Shown here in pieces: positions 1 to 7,432 of a DNA stretch of 43,564 nucleotides. Under the pieces are notes generated by a model. The model made no database searches, was not told where the DNA came from, and saw nothing but the letters and a program-made list of their open reading frames with translations. How positions within the stretch are numbered: position 1 is the first letter of the stretch; each line of letters opens with the position of its first letter. The DNA comes from JALYUA01 sp038253555 (GTDB lineage: Bacteria; Acidobacteriota; Thermoanaerobaculia; UBA5066; Gp7-AA6), in assembly GCA_038253555.1 (NCBI GenBank), contig JBBSGZ010000015.1, positions 1 through 43,564 on the forward strand. The letters are read 5' to 3'. The translations under genes were made by a program, and so were the position numbers.

Positions 1-141
1 GTTCGCCGCGGTTCTTTCGACTCCGTCCCTGCCCTCGTCCGCCACATCCAGTCCTTCATTGACAACTGGAACGCCAACCCAACACCCTTCGTCTGGACCA
101 AAAATCCCGCCGATATCATCCGCAAAGCCCTTCGCCATTAA
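1..141 (+). CDS. IS630-family transposase, C-terminal fragment (runs off the window start)
   Basis: The first frame is open from the window edge to a TAA at 139-141 and encodes 46 residues. The segment NWNANPTPFVWTKNPADII is the characteristic C-terminal end of IS630-type DDE transposases, where an N-x-P-x-PF-x-W-T-K block precedes the stop. The catalytic DDE residues lie outside the window, so I cannot say whether the element is intact. It would cut and paste DNA at TA targets if complete. It converges on the minus-strand AAA+ ATPase gene and ends about 20 bases from that gene's stop codon. Identification of the family is fairly secure from the C-terminal motif; the subgroup is not determinable. 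Confidence 0.8.
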   Translation, partial: VRRGSFDSVPALVRHIQSFIDNWNANPTPFVWTKNPADIIRKALRH

Positions 142-165
142 CATGACTTCGCGGACAGAACACTA
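142..165. mobile_element. Putative outer end of the IS630-type element with TA target
   Basis: After the transposase stop only about 22 bases remain before the coding sequence of the neighbouring ATPase. IS630/Tc1 elements insert at TA dinucleotides, and a TA sits at 164-165 exactly where the foreign sequence would have to end. The opposite end of the element is outside the window, so the terminal inverted repeat cannot be compared. The boundary is inference. Confidence 0.45.
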
Positions 166-1647
166 GCTCGCGGCCTCGGCCGGGACGCATCTGTCGGACG
201 CCCACTCGCGCAGGGCGGCGATCTGCTCGCCGCGCACGACGGACAGGGGACGGGTGGAACGCAGGGCGACTAAAATGTTCGTGGTGTCGAGCGGCGAGCC
301 CGTGCCCCGGGAATCGTAGAGCGCCGACACGATCACCTGCTCGATCTCGGCGCCGGAGAACCCGTCGGATTCGCCGGCCAGCCTGTCGAGGTCGAATTTC
401 CCGGCGTCCTCGCCCCGGGAGACGAGATGCAGCGCGAAGATTTCGGCGCGCGCCGCGCGACCCGGAAGGTCGACGAAGAAGACCTCGTCGAAGCGTCCCT
501 TCCGCATCATCTCGGGGGGAAGCTCTTCCACGGAATTCGCCGTCGCGATCATGAAGACGCGAGCGGTCCTCTCCTGCATCCAGGTGAGCATCGCCGCGAC
601 GAGGCGCTTGGACACGCCGCCATCTGACTCGGAGGAGCGGGAGGAGGAGAACGCCTTCTCGATCTCGTCGATCCAGAGCACGCAGGGCGCCATCCGTTCT
701 ACGCGCTTCAATGCATCGCGGAGATTCCTCTCCGATTCGCCGATGTAGGGCGCCAGCAGCCGTCCGGCATCCAGAGAGAGGAGCGGGAGTCCCCAGGACG
801 CGGCGACGGCTTTCGCCGCGAGGCTCTTGCCGCAACCCTGCACGCCGAGGATCAGAAGGCCGCGCGGCGGATCGAGCGGTTTCGCTCCCGGCGGCGGAAG
901 GAACCCGACCTTTCGAGACGCAATCCATTTCTTCAGGCGCGCGAGTCCGCCCACGGACTCGAGCCCCTGCGGCGAGGGAAAGAACTCGAGCAGGCCTCCC
1001 GTCTCGACGAGGGCCTTCTTGCTCTCGCGGATGCGCGGCCGGTCCGCCGCGGTCAGCGCGTCGTCATCCACGATGGCGCGGGCCAGAGCCCGTTCGGCCT
1101 CGAAAGACGTGAGGCCCTGGAGGTCGGTGACCAGACCCTCGACGTCCTCCGGGGTCAGGGCGATGCGGACCTGTCTGCCATGGCGCCGGATGGTCTCGGA
1201 GACGAGCCGGCGCAGGTCGTCGGGGCCTGGAAGCGCGAAATCGAAGCGGATTCCGAGCTCGTCGAGCTCCGCGCGTGCCGGGAGCGCCGGCCCGACGAGC
1301 ACCAGCGTGCGCGCGGACCCCGAGAACTCCTGGGCGGTCTCGCGGAGGGTCCGGAGGGTGGTCGGGTTGTCGAGGTGCGCCTGAGGGTCCTTCAGGATCC
1401 AGACGCCATCCCCCGCGGCCGTTCGGATCTGCCGGAGCGCCACGGCGAGATCGCAGGTCTTCGGCTGGTCCACGGGATGGCAGGGCGAAAGGCCGCTCGC
1501 CGCGCTCCACGTCGAGACCGGAAGGGAGAGCTCGGCGGCAACTCCGCGCACCAGGGACTCGAAGCGTTTCTCCTCGACCGTCTCGCACAGGACGAGCGGA
1601 TTCTTCGATCGGAAGAGGGCGGCGAGGTCTCTGGCGGGAAGATCCAA
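163..1647 (-). CDS. Ycf46-like AAA+ ATPase
   Basis: This 494-residue protein has an N-terminal half without obvious nucleotide-binding motifs and a C-terminal AAA+ module. The module shows Walker A (GVQGCGKS, near residue 270), Walker B with the catalytic acidic pair (VLWIDEIEK) and a second region of homology ending MRKGRFDEVFFVDLPGR. The layout, a degenerate N-terminal domain plus one FtsH/CDC48-like AAA+ domain, matches the Ycf46 family of soluble ATPases whose substrates are poorly known. The start appears to be TTG at 1645-1647, because no ATG or GTG is suitably placed. A TACACT hexamer lies 8 bases upstream. The stop codon TAG coincides with the edge of the IS630-type element, so the native C-terminus may have been altered slightly. 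Function beyond ATP-driven remodelling is not inferable. Confidence 0.8.
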   Translation of the reverse strand: MDLPARDLAALFRSKNPLVLCETVEEKRFESLVRGVAAELSLPVSTWSAASGLSPCHPVDQPKTCDLAVALRQIRTAAGDGVWILKDPQAHLDNPTTLRTLRETAQEFSGSARTLVLVGPALPARAELDELGIRFDFALPGPDDLRRLVSETIRRHGRQVRIALTPEDVEGLVTDLQGLTSFEAERALARAIVDDDALTAADRPRIRESKKALVETGGLLEFFPSPQGLESVGGLARLKKWIASRKVGFLPPPGAKPLDPPRGLLILGVQGCGKSLAAKAVAASWGLPLLSLDAGRLLAPYIGESERNLRDALKRVERMAPCVLWIDEIEKAFSSSRSSESDGGVSKRLVAAMLTWMQERTARVFMIATANSVEELPPEMMRKGRFDEVFFVDLPGRAARAEIFALHLVSRGEDAGKFDLDRLAGESDGFSGAEIEQVIVSALYDSRGTGSPLDTTNILVALRSTRPLSVVRGEQIAALREWASDRCVPAEAAS

Positions 1648-1655
1648 GTCGATAA

Positions 1656-1661
1656 AGTGTA
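1656..1661 (-). promoter_or_regulatory. -10-like element for the AAA+ ATPase gene (leaderless type)
   Basis: TACACT on the minus strand lies 8 bases before the TTG start. No Shine-Dalgarno sequence is present. No convincing -35 is visible. Confidence 0.35.
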
Positions 1662-1735
1662 CGGGAAGTCCGTTCGCGGAAGCGGGGAGGGGACTCGGCT
1701 CACCCTGCGGCGAAATGCCCGGCGCGCTGCCCGGC

Positions 1736-1741
1736 TAGACT
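1736..1741 (+). promoter_or_regulatory. -10-like element, TAGACT-N6-ATG
   Basis: TAGACT ends 6 bases before the ATG at 1748. The same hexamer and spacing recur upstream of recN (23551-23556). No Shine-Dalgarno sequence is present, so a leaderless transcript is likely. Confidence 0.45.
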
Positions 1742-1747
1742 AAGTTC

Positions 1748-2518
1748 ATGGCTCTTCCCAGGCGGATCGTTTCGCTGTGCCCCTCGATCACCGAGACACT
1801 CGTCGCGGTCGGCGGGCTGAAGCGACTGGTGGCAGCGACCCGATTCTGCGTCCGCCCGGAAGGGCTTCTGTGGGGCCTCCCGCGCATCGGTGGGACAAAA
1901 AACCCGGACGTCGCGAGAATCCTGGATCTCAAACCCGACCTCGTTTTCGCCAATGAGGAGGAGAACCGGCTCGAGGATGTTGAGGCTCTCCGTGCGGGGG
2001 GAGTCGAGGTTCTGGTGAGCTTTCCCCGGGCGGTCGAGGAAGTCCCGCGGGAGATCCGCCGCTGGGCCGGCCGCATCGGTGAGTCCGGGGAGGGAGACGC
2101 GCTCGCGGCGCGCCTCGAGAGAGAGATCGATGCCCTGCGGTCGGCCCCGCCGCCGCCGCCCTTCCTCTATGCCTACTGGATCTGGAAAGACCCATGGATG
2201 ACGGTCTCCGACGACACGTACATCGCGGATCTGATCGCGTTCGCTGGCGGAGTCAACGTGTACGGCCGGGAATGTGATCGGTATCCGTCTACGACTCCCG
2301 ACGCCGCGCTCGGGCGGGGCGCAGACGTGCACTTCTTTCCCGACGAGCCCTACCCGTTCAAGCCGGAGAAGCACGCGGCGCAATGCGAAGCGATCTTCGG
2401 CTCCGAGAAGGTGCGCCTCTTCGTCCCCGGAGACGACTACTGCTGGCACGGTGCCCGGACGCTCGACGGGCTCGCGCGCGTGCGCGCGCTCCGGGCGGGA
2501 TTCGGAGAGTCCGGCTAG
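1748..2518 (+). CDS. BtuF-like helical-backbone metal receptor protein, no signal peptide
   Basis: The 256-residue product begins RRIVSLCPSITETL, the typical first strand and turn of BtuF/TroA-type substrate-binding proteins (ABC cobalamin/iron class). It continues with an IGGTKNPD block and DLVFANEEEN, both hallmarks of the first lobe. The second lobe contains YADLIAF-like and VHFFPDEPYPF segments. Classical BtuF proteins are periplasmic, yet this one starts directly with the mature fold. It lacks a hydrophobic leader or lipobox, so it is probably cytoplasmic. No permease or ATPase of a cobalamin importer lies nearby. Such stand-alone members exist, but their ligand is uncertain. It converges on folE with a 32-base gap. 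Confidence 0.75.
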   Translation: MALPRRIVSLCPSITETLVAVGGLKRLVAATRFCVRPEGLLWGLPRIGGTKNPDVARILDLKPDLVFANEEENRLEDVEALRAGGVEVLVSFPRAVEEVPREIRRWAGRIGESGEGDALAARLEREIDALRSAPPPPPFLYAYWIWKDPWMTVSDDTYIADLIAFAGGVNVYGRECDRYPSTTPDAALGRGADVHFFPDEPYPFKPEKHAAQCEAIFGSEKVRLFVPGDDYCWHGARTLDGLARVRALRAGFGESG

Positions 2519-2550
2519 AGAGGCTGGAGAGGCTGCACGCGTGGAGAGCT

Positions 2551-3153
2551 CTAGCCGCGCCGGTTGAGCAGGTCCAGGAACTCCTCGCGGACGGGGCGGT
2601 TGTAGAAGATCCCGCGGATCGCGGAGGTCACCGTCAGCGCGCCCGGTTTCTTGATTCCGCGCATTTCGACGCAGAGGTGCCGCGCCTCGATGACGACCAT
2701 CACACCCTGAGGTGTGAGCTTCTCCTCGAGAAAGCCCGCGACCTGTTCGGTGAGCCGCTCCTGCAGCTGGGGCCTCTGCGCGTAGAAATCGACGATGCGG
2801 GGCATCTTCGAGAGACCAATGATCTTCTCGTTCGGGATGTACGCCATGTGAGCGTGCCCGTAGAACGGCACGAGATGGTGGGAGCACATCGAGTAGAACG
2901 GGATGTCTTTCTCGATGACCATCGCGGCGTAGCGCTCGTCGTTGGGGAAGAGAGTCACTTTCGGCTCGGCTCCCTCTTCGAGCCCGCGGAAAAGCTCCAG
3001 GTACATTTTCGCGACGCGCTCCGGCGTCTCCGCCAGATTCGCATCGTTCAGGTCGAGGCCCAGAATCCGGAGGATCGCCTCGACGTGCTTCGCGATCTCC
3101 GGCACCCTCTCGGGGCGGGGGAACCGCGGCGTTTCGGCGGCGTCCTCGCTCAT
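2551..3153 (-). CDS. folE: GTP cyclohydrolase I
   Basis: FolE converts GTP to 7,8-dihydroneopterin triphosphate, the first step of folate (and pterin/queuosine) synthesis. With the ATG at 3151-3153 the protein is 200 residues. The zinc ligands are in place: Cys90 and His93 in MCSHHLVPF, and Cys161 in EARHLCVEMRG. The 71-residue spacing between the cysteines equals that of the E. coli enzyme. An upstream ATG at 3265-3267 would add 38 residues unlike the family, so I prefer the internal start. No Shine-Dalgarno sequence is visible before either start. A TAGAAT hexamer overlaps the upstream ATG and could be the -10 of a longer leader. No other folate gene is adjacent. Confidence 0.93.
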   Translation of the reverse strand: MSEDAAETPRFPRPERVPEIAKHVEAILRILGLDLNDANLAETPERVAKMYLELFRGLEEGAEPKVTLFPNDERYAAMVIEKDIPFYSMCSHHLVPFYGHAHMAYIPNEKIIGLSKMPRIVDFYAQRPQLQERLTEQVAGFLEEKLTPQGVMVVIEARHLCVEMRGIKKPGALTVTSAIRGIFYNRPVREEFLDLLNRRG

Positions 3154-3308
3154 GCCGAAAAAAACCGGGCACGATCGCGGGTGGGGCGCTCGGGCAGCTT
3201 CGAATCGATCGCAGAGGGGATCGTCATCGCGTTCTCGCGTTCTCCTCGCCAAGAGGGAAAACGGCATTCTAGATCAGCCCGCGCCGGCCGCCCGCTCTGA
3301 ACGAACTC

Positions 3309-4415
3309 TCAGGAAATCGTCTTTTTGAACGCCCGGGTGCTGCCGGCGACGAGGACGACCGCGATCGCGGCGAGCGCCGCGACACTGCGCCAGAGATCCG
3401 CGAACGTCGCCCCTCGGATGATGATCCCGCGCGCGATCGCGATGAAGTGGGTTGCCGGGAGAATCTTCGAGACGTACCTGAGGGGCCCGGGAATCGAGGA
3501 CAGGGGAAAGATATAGCCCGACAGCATGATCGAAGGCAGCAGGAACATCTGCGCGAGCTGGGTGGCTTCCATCTGGGTCTTGGACCACGAAGAGATCAGG
3601 AGCCCGAGCGAGAGGAGGGCGAAGAGATAGACGAACGAGAGGGCGATCAGGAGGGCCAGGCTGCCATGGATCGGGACGCGAAAGACGAGCGTCATCAGGA
3701 GCAGGATGAAGACGAGCTGCACGAACCCGAGCGCGAGATACGGGAGAAGCTTCCCGAGGATGACCCCGATGGGCGAGGCCGGAGTGACCATCAGCTGTTC
3801 CAGCGTCCCGCGCTCCCGCTCGCGGACGATCGCGTAGGCGGCGAGGAGAGTGCCGGAGAAGGTCAGCAGGATCGCGACCAGGCCGGGGATGAGGAGGTTC
3901 GCGCTGCGGGAGTCCGGATTGAACAGGAAGAGCGGGTGCGCGCGCACAGGCAGGTCGCGCGCGCCCGCGCGTGCGAGCAGCTCCCCAAACGATTCCGAAA
4001 GCGTCAGGCCGTTGGCGGCGGCGAGCGCCTGGCCGGAGATCGAGGAGTCCGACCCGTCGATCAGCACGAGAACGTCGGCGGGCTGCCGGTTCAATCGGCG
4101 CCTCGCGTAGTCGGGCGGAATCTCGAGTCCGACGGAAGCCCGGCCCGCCACGATCCGCTCGCGCATCGCGTTGCGGGAGGGGGCGTACTCGATCACGTCG
4201 AAGAAGCTGGTGTTGGTCAGGTCGTGCACGAGGGTCCGGCTCTCTTCCGTGCGCGAAAAGTCCAGGACGACCGTGCGGACGTGCTTGACGTTCGTGTCGA
4301 TCAGTCCGAAAAGCACCAGCTGAAACGCGGGGAGCAGCAGGGTGAATCGCAGCGTCCCCTTGTCGCGGATCATCTGCCGGGCCTCTTTCTTCAGGACGGC
4401 GAGAAAGCCCCTCAC
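3309..4415 (-). CDS. ABC-2 type transporter permease (YhhJ/YbhS-like)
   Basis: This is the membrane subunit of the efflux ABC transporter encoded just upstream. The protein has 368 residues from a GTG at 4413-4415 that overlaps the ATPase stop codon (GTGA). One N-terminal membrane segment (residues about 15-40) is followed by a large extracytoplasmic domain of about 130 residues. Five further hydrophobic segments make up the C-terminal half. The block RERERGTLEQLMVTP is the coupling-helix signature of ABC-2 permeases. The open frame extends far upstream into the ATPase gene, but that part is an alternative-frame artefact. Only one permease gene is present, whereas YbhFSR-type systems carry two, so a homodimer is likely. 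Confidence 0.88.
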   Translation of the reverse strand: MRGFLAVLKKEARQMIRDKGTLRFTLLLPAFQLVLFGLIDTNVKHVRTVVLDFSRTEESRTLVHDLTNTSFFDVIEYAPSRNAMRERIVAGRASVGLEIPPDYARRRLNRQPADVLVLIDGSDSSISGQALAAANGLTLSESFGELLARAGARDLPVRAHPLFLFNPDSRSANLLIPGLVAILLTFSGTLLAAYAIVRERERGTLEQLMVTPASPIGVILGKLLPYLALGFVQLVFILLLMTLVFRVPIHGSLALLIALSFVYLFALLSLGLLISSWSKTQMEATQLAQMFLLPSIMLSGYIFPLSSIPGPLRYVSKILPATHFIAIARGIIIRGATFADLWRSVAALAAIAVVLVAGSTRAFKKTIS

Positions 4416-5413
4416 GGCCGCCGTCCTCCCCGGGCCGGCGCGGCCTCGGGAATGTCCCCCCGCTTCTCGAGCTGCAGCTTCGTCAGGCGCACGAACACGT
4501 CCTCCAGCGAGGCGTCGATCGTCCGGATCTGGACGGGCTCGCCGGTGGCGTGCCCGAGATCGCGCGCGATCGTCGGATCGGGGACGTCGCCGCGGACGAG
4601 GAGGTGGAGGGCATTCCCGAAGATTGTCAGGTCGAGTACGTAGGGGAGCGCTCTCGCCTGTCCCATCACGGCGGCGACGCCGCGCTCGCAGGCCGCTTCC
4701 ACGCGGCGGGTCCCCGGGGGGGTGATGTCGGGCAGTTTGGTGAGCTCGTCGGGCGAGCCTTCGACCAGCATGCGGGAGAGATAGAGGTACGCGACGCGGC
4801 CGCAACGCTCCGCTTCGTCCATGTAGTGCGTCGTAACGAACAGCGTGACGCCTTCCGCGGCCAGCCCGAAAAGGAGGTTCCAGAGCTCGCGCCGGGCCAC
4901 GGGATCGATGCCGGCCGTCGGCTCGTCCAAGAACACGACGCGGGGCCGGTGCATCAGCGCGGCGGCGAGCGCCAGACGCTGCTTCCAGCCGCCCGAGAGC
5001 TGTCCGGCAAGACGAGAGCGGTACGGGCCGATCGCCGTCAGCTCGATGGCCCACTCCCGCCGTTCCCGGAGCGCCGCGTTTTTCAAGCCGTACACGGAGG
5101 CGAAGAAGTCGAGGTTCTCGAGGACGGTCATGTCCTCGTACAGGGAGAACCTCTGGGAGACGTATCCGATGCGTCCTCGGATCGCTTCACTCTCCTTCGC
5201 GACATCGAGGCCGTCGACCCACGCCCGGCCCTCCGTCGGAGCGAGGAGGCCGCAGAGGATGCGGATGAGGGTGGATTTTCCGGAACCGTTCGGCCCGAGC
5301 AGTCCGTAGATCTCCCCTCGGGGCACCGCGAGCGTGACGCGGTCGAGCGCGCGGACTCTGCCGAAGTCCCGCGAGACCCCCTCGACGCGGATGCCGAAGT
5401 CGTCGTCGCTCAA
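4412..5413 (-). CDS. ABC transporter ATP-binding protein of a drug/daunorubicin-type exporter
   Basis: The 333-residue subunit carries Walker A (GLLGPNGSGKSTL), a Q-loop (YVSQRFSLYEDMT), the signature LSGGWKQRL and Walker B (VVFLDEPTAGIDP) with the H-loop THYMDEAERC. It has a C-terminal extension of about 100 residues typical of the CcmA/DrrA-like exporters. The start is a TTG at 5411-5413 that overlaps the stop of the adaptor gene (TTGA). It energises the ABC-2 permease encoded next. The four-gene order regulator-adaptor-ATPase-permease resembles the E. coli cecR-ybhG-ybhF-ybhSR cluster, but here the ATPase has a single nucleotide-binding domain. The substrate is unknown. Confidence 0.9.
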   Translation of the reverse strand: MSDDDFGIRVEGVSRDFGRVRALDRVTLAVPRGEIYGLLGPNGSGKSTLIRILCGLLAPTEGRAWVDGLDVAKESEAIRGRIGYVSQRFSLYEDMTVLENLDFFASVYGLKNAALRERREWAIELTAIGPYRSRLAGQLSGGWKQRLALAAALMHRPRVVFLDEPTAGIDPVARRELWNLLFGLAAEGVTLFVTTHYMDEAERCGRVAYLYLSRMLVEGSPDELTKLPDITPPGTRRVEAACERGVAAVMGQARALPYVLDLTIFGNALHLLVRGDVPDPTIARDLGHATGEPVQIRTIDASLEDVFVRLTKLQLEKRGDIPEAAPARGGRRP

Positions 5414-6348
5414 CGCGCCTCGCCAATTACGACGGAAGCGGCCATACCGGGTTTTAACTCCGGGGCCGGGTCGATCGCGATCTTGACGCCGAAGACCGTG
5501 TCCATACGCTGTTCGAGCGTCTGAACATTGCGCGGTGTGTACTCCGCGGAGGTGCGAATCTCGACGACCCTCCCCGGAAAGGTCCGGTTGGGAAATGTAT
5601 CGACCCGGACCGCGGCGGTCTGGCCGACCCGCACGCGTCCGAGGGACGGCTCGGGGACGTAGACCCGCACCCAGATCTGTGAAGGCTCGATCAGCTTTGC
5701 GACCGGCTGATTGGGCGCGACGAGGTCTCCCGGCCGAAGGTCGATCGACTGGAGGACCCCGTCCGACGGCGCGGTGACGACGGCCTCCTGCTTCTGCCGC
5801 TCGAAATAGGCCAGCTGCGCTTCCTCTCTCTGCAGCGCGGCCGCGGCGGCGTCGATGTCCTCGGAGCGGCTCCCGCGCTCCTTCTCGCGGAGGGTCTCGA
5901 GAGACGTGCGGGCCGCGGTCGCGGCCGCGTCGTAGGGCTGCTGGCCGATCACGCCCTGGTCGAGGAGCGCGCGCTGGCGCCGCCGCTCGCGTTCGGCGTT
6001 GTCCGCCTCCGCGCGCGAACGCGCCACGTCTTCGACGCGCGGTCCGCGGCGGGTCCTGGCCAGATTGGCTTTCGCCTCGGCGACGCGGGCCTGCTGCTGC
6101 CGGAGCTGAAGGTCGATCAGGTCCGTTTCGAAGACGACGAGAGCCTGGCCCCGGGAGACCCGGGCGCCTTCGGCGACCGGCACTGTCGCCACGCGTCCCC
6201 CCAGGAGCGATCCCACCTCGACGTCCCGGGCCTCGATCGACCCGGAAAGGACGAGCGGCTTCACGCCGCCGCGGGAGCGAAGCGCCCAGAACGCTCCGCC
6301 CGCCAGGAGAACGGCGGCGGCCCCGAGAAGGAGAGAACGCTTTGTCAT
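5410..6348 (-). CDS. HlyD/YbhG-type periplasmic adaptor (membrane fusion protein)
   Basis: The 312-residue protein has one N-terminal membrane anchor (residues 5-23). A biotinyl-lipoyl half-motif follows (GSLLGGRVATVPVAEGARVSRGQ). Next is a long alpha-hairpin rich in Arg, Ala and Glu (about residues 75-190). The second lipoyl half (VVTAPSDGVLQSIDLRPGD) and beta-barrel domains ending PGMAASVVIGEAR complete the family layout. It should bridge the inner-membrane ABC exporter to an outer-membrane channel. No TolC-like gene is present here, so a channel encoded elsewhere would be recruited. The ATG start overlaps the TetR stop codon (ATGA), placing it in the same transcription unit. Confidence 0.9.
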   Translation of the reverse strand: MTKRSLLLGAAAVLLAGGAFWALRSRGGVKPLVLSGSIEARDVEVGSLLGGRVATVPVAEGARVSRGQALVVFETDLIDLQLRQQQARVAEAKANLARTRRGPRVEDVARSRAEADNAERERRRQRALLDQGVIGQQPYDAAATAARTSLETLREKERGSRSEDIDAAAAALQREEAQLAYFERQKQEAVVTAPSDGVLQSIDLRPGDLVAPNQPVAKLIEPSQIWVRVYVPEPSLGRVRVGQTAAVRVDTFPNRTFPGRVVEIRTSAEYTPRNVQTLEQRMDTVFGVKIAIDPAPELKPGMAASVVIGEAR

Positions 6349-6977
6349 CGTGTTTTCCCTTTCGCGATGGCGCCGCTCTTCCAGATGTCGATCAGCGTGT
6401 CGAGGTATTCGTCCAAAGGGAGGGGCTCTTCGAGGGCCTGCACGACCTCCTGCAGCATCACGAAGGAATGGAGGGAGGCCGCGAAGGCGACGGAGGCGGC
6501 GCGCGGATTCCGAACGCGCACGCGACCCGCGCGCCGGGCGCGGCGCAGGTACTCTTCGAGCAACCTCAGATTGCGCTGGGGGGGCGTCGGGTGCGACTCC
6601 GGATCGAAGGGCAGCGGCAACCGTCCGAGTCCCGCAACCTTCTTGAAGTGAACCCAGCGGCCGAGGCTTTCGTGCAGCTTTGCCTGGATGAACGGGACGA
6701 ATGCGTTGGCTACCTGGCGGAGCACCACGGCCGGATCGGCGTCGCCCGGCACGTCCGCGAGGAACCCGAGCGGCAGCATTTCGGGCCCGGGCGTGGCCCC
6801 CATCGCGGCCGTGAACAACGCCTGTTTGGTGGGCGCATGCCGAAGAAGGGCGGCGGGAGAGACCCCGAGCCGCGCGGAAATGTCCGCGAGGGTCGTCCCT
6901 TCGTACCCCCCGCGGACAAACGCATCCCGCGCAGCGGCGAGCACCTGTTCCCGTTGCACCTTCGCCGGACGTCCCAT
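6345..6977 (-). CDS. TetR/AcrR-family repressor of the efflux operon
   Basis: The first 50 of 210 residues form the TetR helix-turn-helix (VLAAARDAFVRGGYEG, TLADISARLGVSPAALLRH). The remaining residues form a helical ligand-binding domain without recognisable ligand residues. It is the first gene of a four-gene operon, as in CecR-type systems, and probably represses its own promoter. The AT-rich promoter directly upstream contains repeated half-sites. The ATG at 6975-6977 has no ribosome binding site and lies about 9 bases from a -10-like hexamer, so translation is probably from a leaderless mRNA. Confidence 0.9.
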   Translation of the reverse strand: MGRPAKVQREQVLAAARDAFVRGGYEGTTLADISARLGVSPAALLRHAPTKQALFTAAMGATPGPEMLPLGFLADVPGDADPAVVLRQVANAFVPFIQAKLHESLGRWVHFKKVAGLGRLPLPFDPESHPTPPQRNLRLLEEYLRRARRAGRVRVRNPRAASVAFAASLHSFVMLQEVVQALEEPLPLDEYLDTLIDIWKSGAIAKGKTR

Positions 6978-7015
6978 ATATAAATAACTATTCAGTAATT
7001 TAGTAATCGAGTCAA
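6978..7015 (-). promoter_or_regulatory. Promoter and probable TetR operator of the efflux operon
   Basis: On the minus strand, TTGACT (7015-7010) is separated by 17 bases from AATAGT (6992-6987), which ends 9 bases before the TetR ATG. Inside the core lie the near-palindrome TAACT-N4-AGTAA (6985-6998) and a second AGTAAT copy (7002-7007), 8 bases after the first. This is a short AT-rich island in GC-rich surroundings. Repressor binding here would block RNA polymerase directly. The operator assignment is inference. Confidence 0.6.
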
Positions 7016-7432
7016 GAGGGCGTTGGGTGGCCTCTTTTCAAGGCCCTCCATCTGGTGTGGGGATGCGTTGGCCGAAGGAGCTCGCCGACGTGCGGGCGCC
7101 TTCACGACAAACCTTTTCGTCGAGCGCGGTACGCCGTAAGCCAGTTCTCATTCCCGGCCGACTTCCACCTGAGTCGTGCCCCTCACTCGAACCCTCTCCC
7201 CGAGCGCGGGGCGAGGGGGCAGAGCTGCGCTCCAGCCAGGATGGTGGCTAAGCTCGCAGCGGGAGGAGTCTCCTGACCGAAGGGAAGGAGGAGCCTCTCG
7301 CTGCGGGAGCCGAAGCGAACGAAGGGAGCAGGCGAGCGGTCGAGGCCGCATCCGGCCGAGCCGCTCGCCGGTGCCTTCGCCGCGCACGGCGAAGGCAGCT
7401 CCCGCAGTGAGCGAAGGCGACGGATGGCGACG
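7016..7432. repeat. Non-coding palindrome cluster between the efflux operon and polX
   Basis: No credible gene occupies this stretch. It holds four adjacent stem-loops: 7192-7217 (CCCTCTCCCC/GGGGCGAGGG), 7255-7273 with 7287-7305 (15 of 19 paired), 7331-7339 with 7361-7369 (9 perfect pairs plus an inner GGCCG/CGGCC stem), and 7372-7382 with 7387-7397 (11 perfect pairs, loop CGCA). An outer pair, CTCGCTGCGGGAGC at 7297-7310 and its near-complement at 7398-7411, encloses the last two. The element ends against the polX stop codon. It looks like a dispersed intergenic repeat, and only one copy is in the window. Confidence 0.6.

Noticed and set aside
3154..3267. Upstream ATG at 3267 as the folE start
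   Set aside because: It adds 38 residues rich in Arg with no similarity to FolE. The internal ATG gives normal spacing to the zinc ligands.
7148..7387. 79-codon minus-strand frame in the palindrome cluster
   Set aside because: Its sequence is a translation of the stem-loops, without a ribosome binding site or a -10 box. This kind of frame is a typical false call in intergenic repeats.
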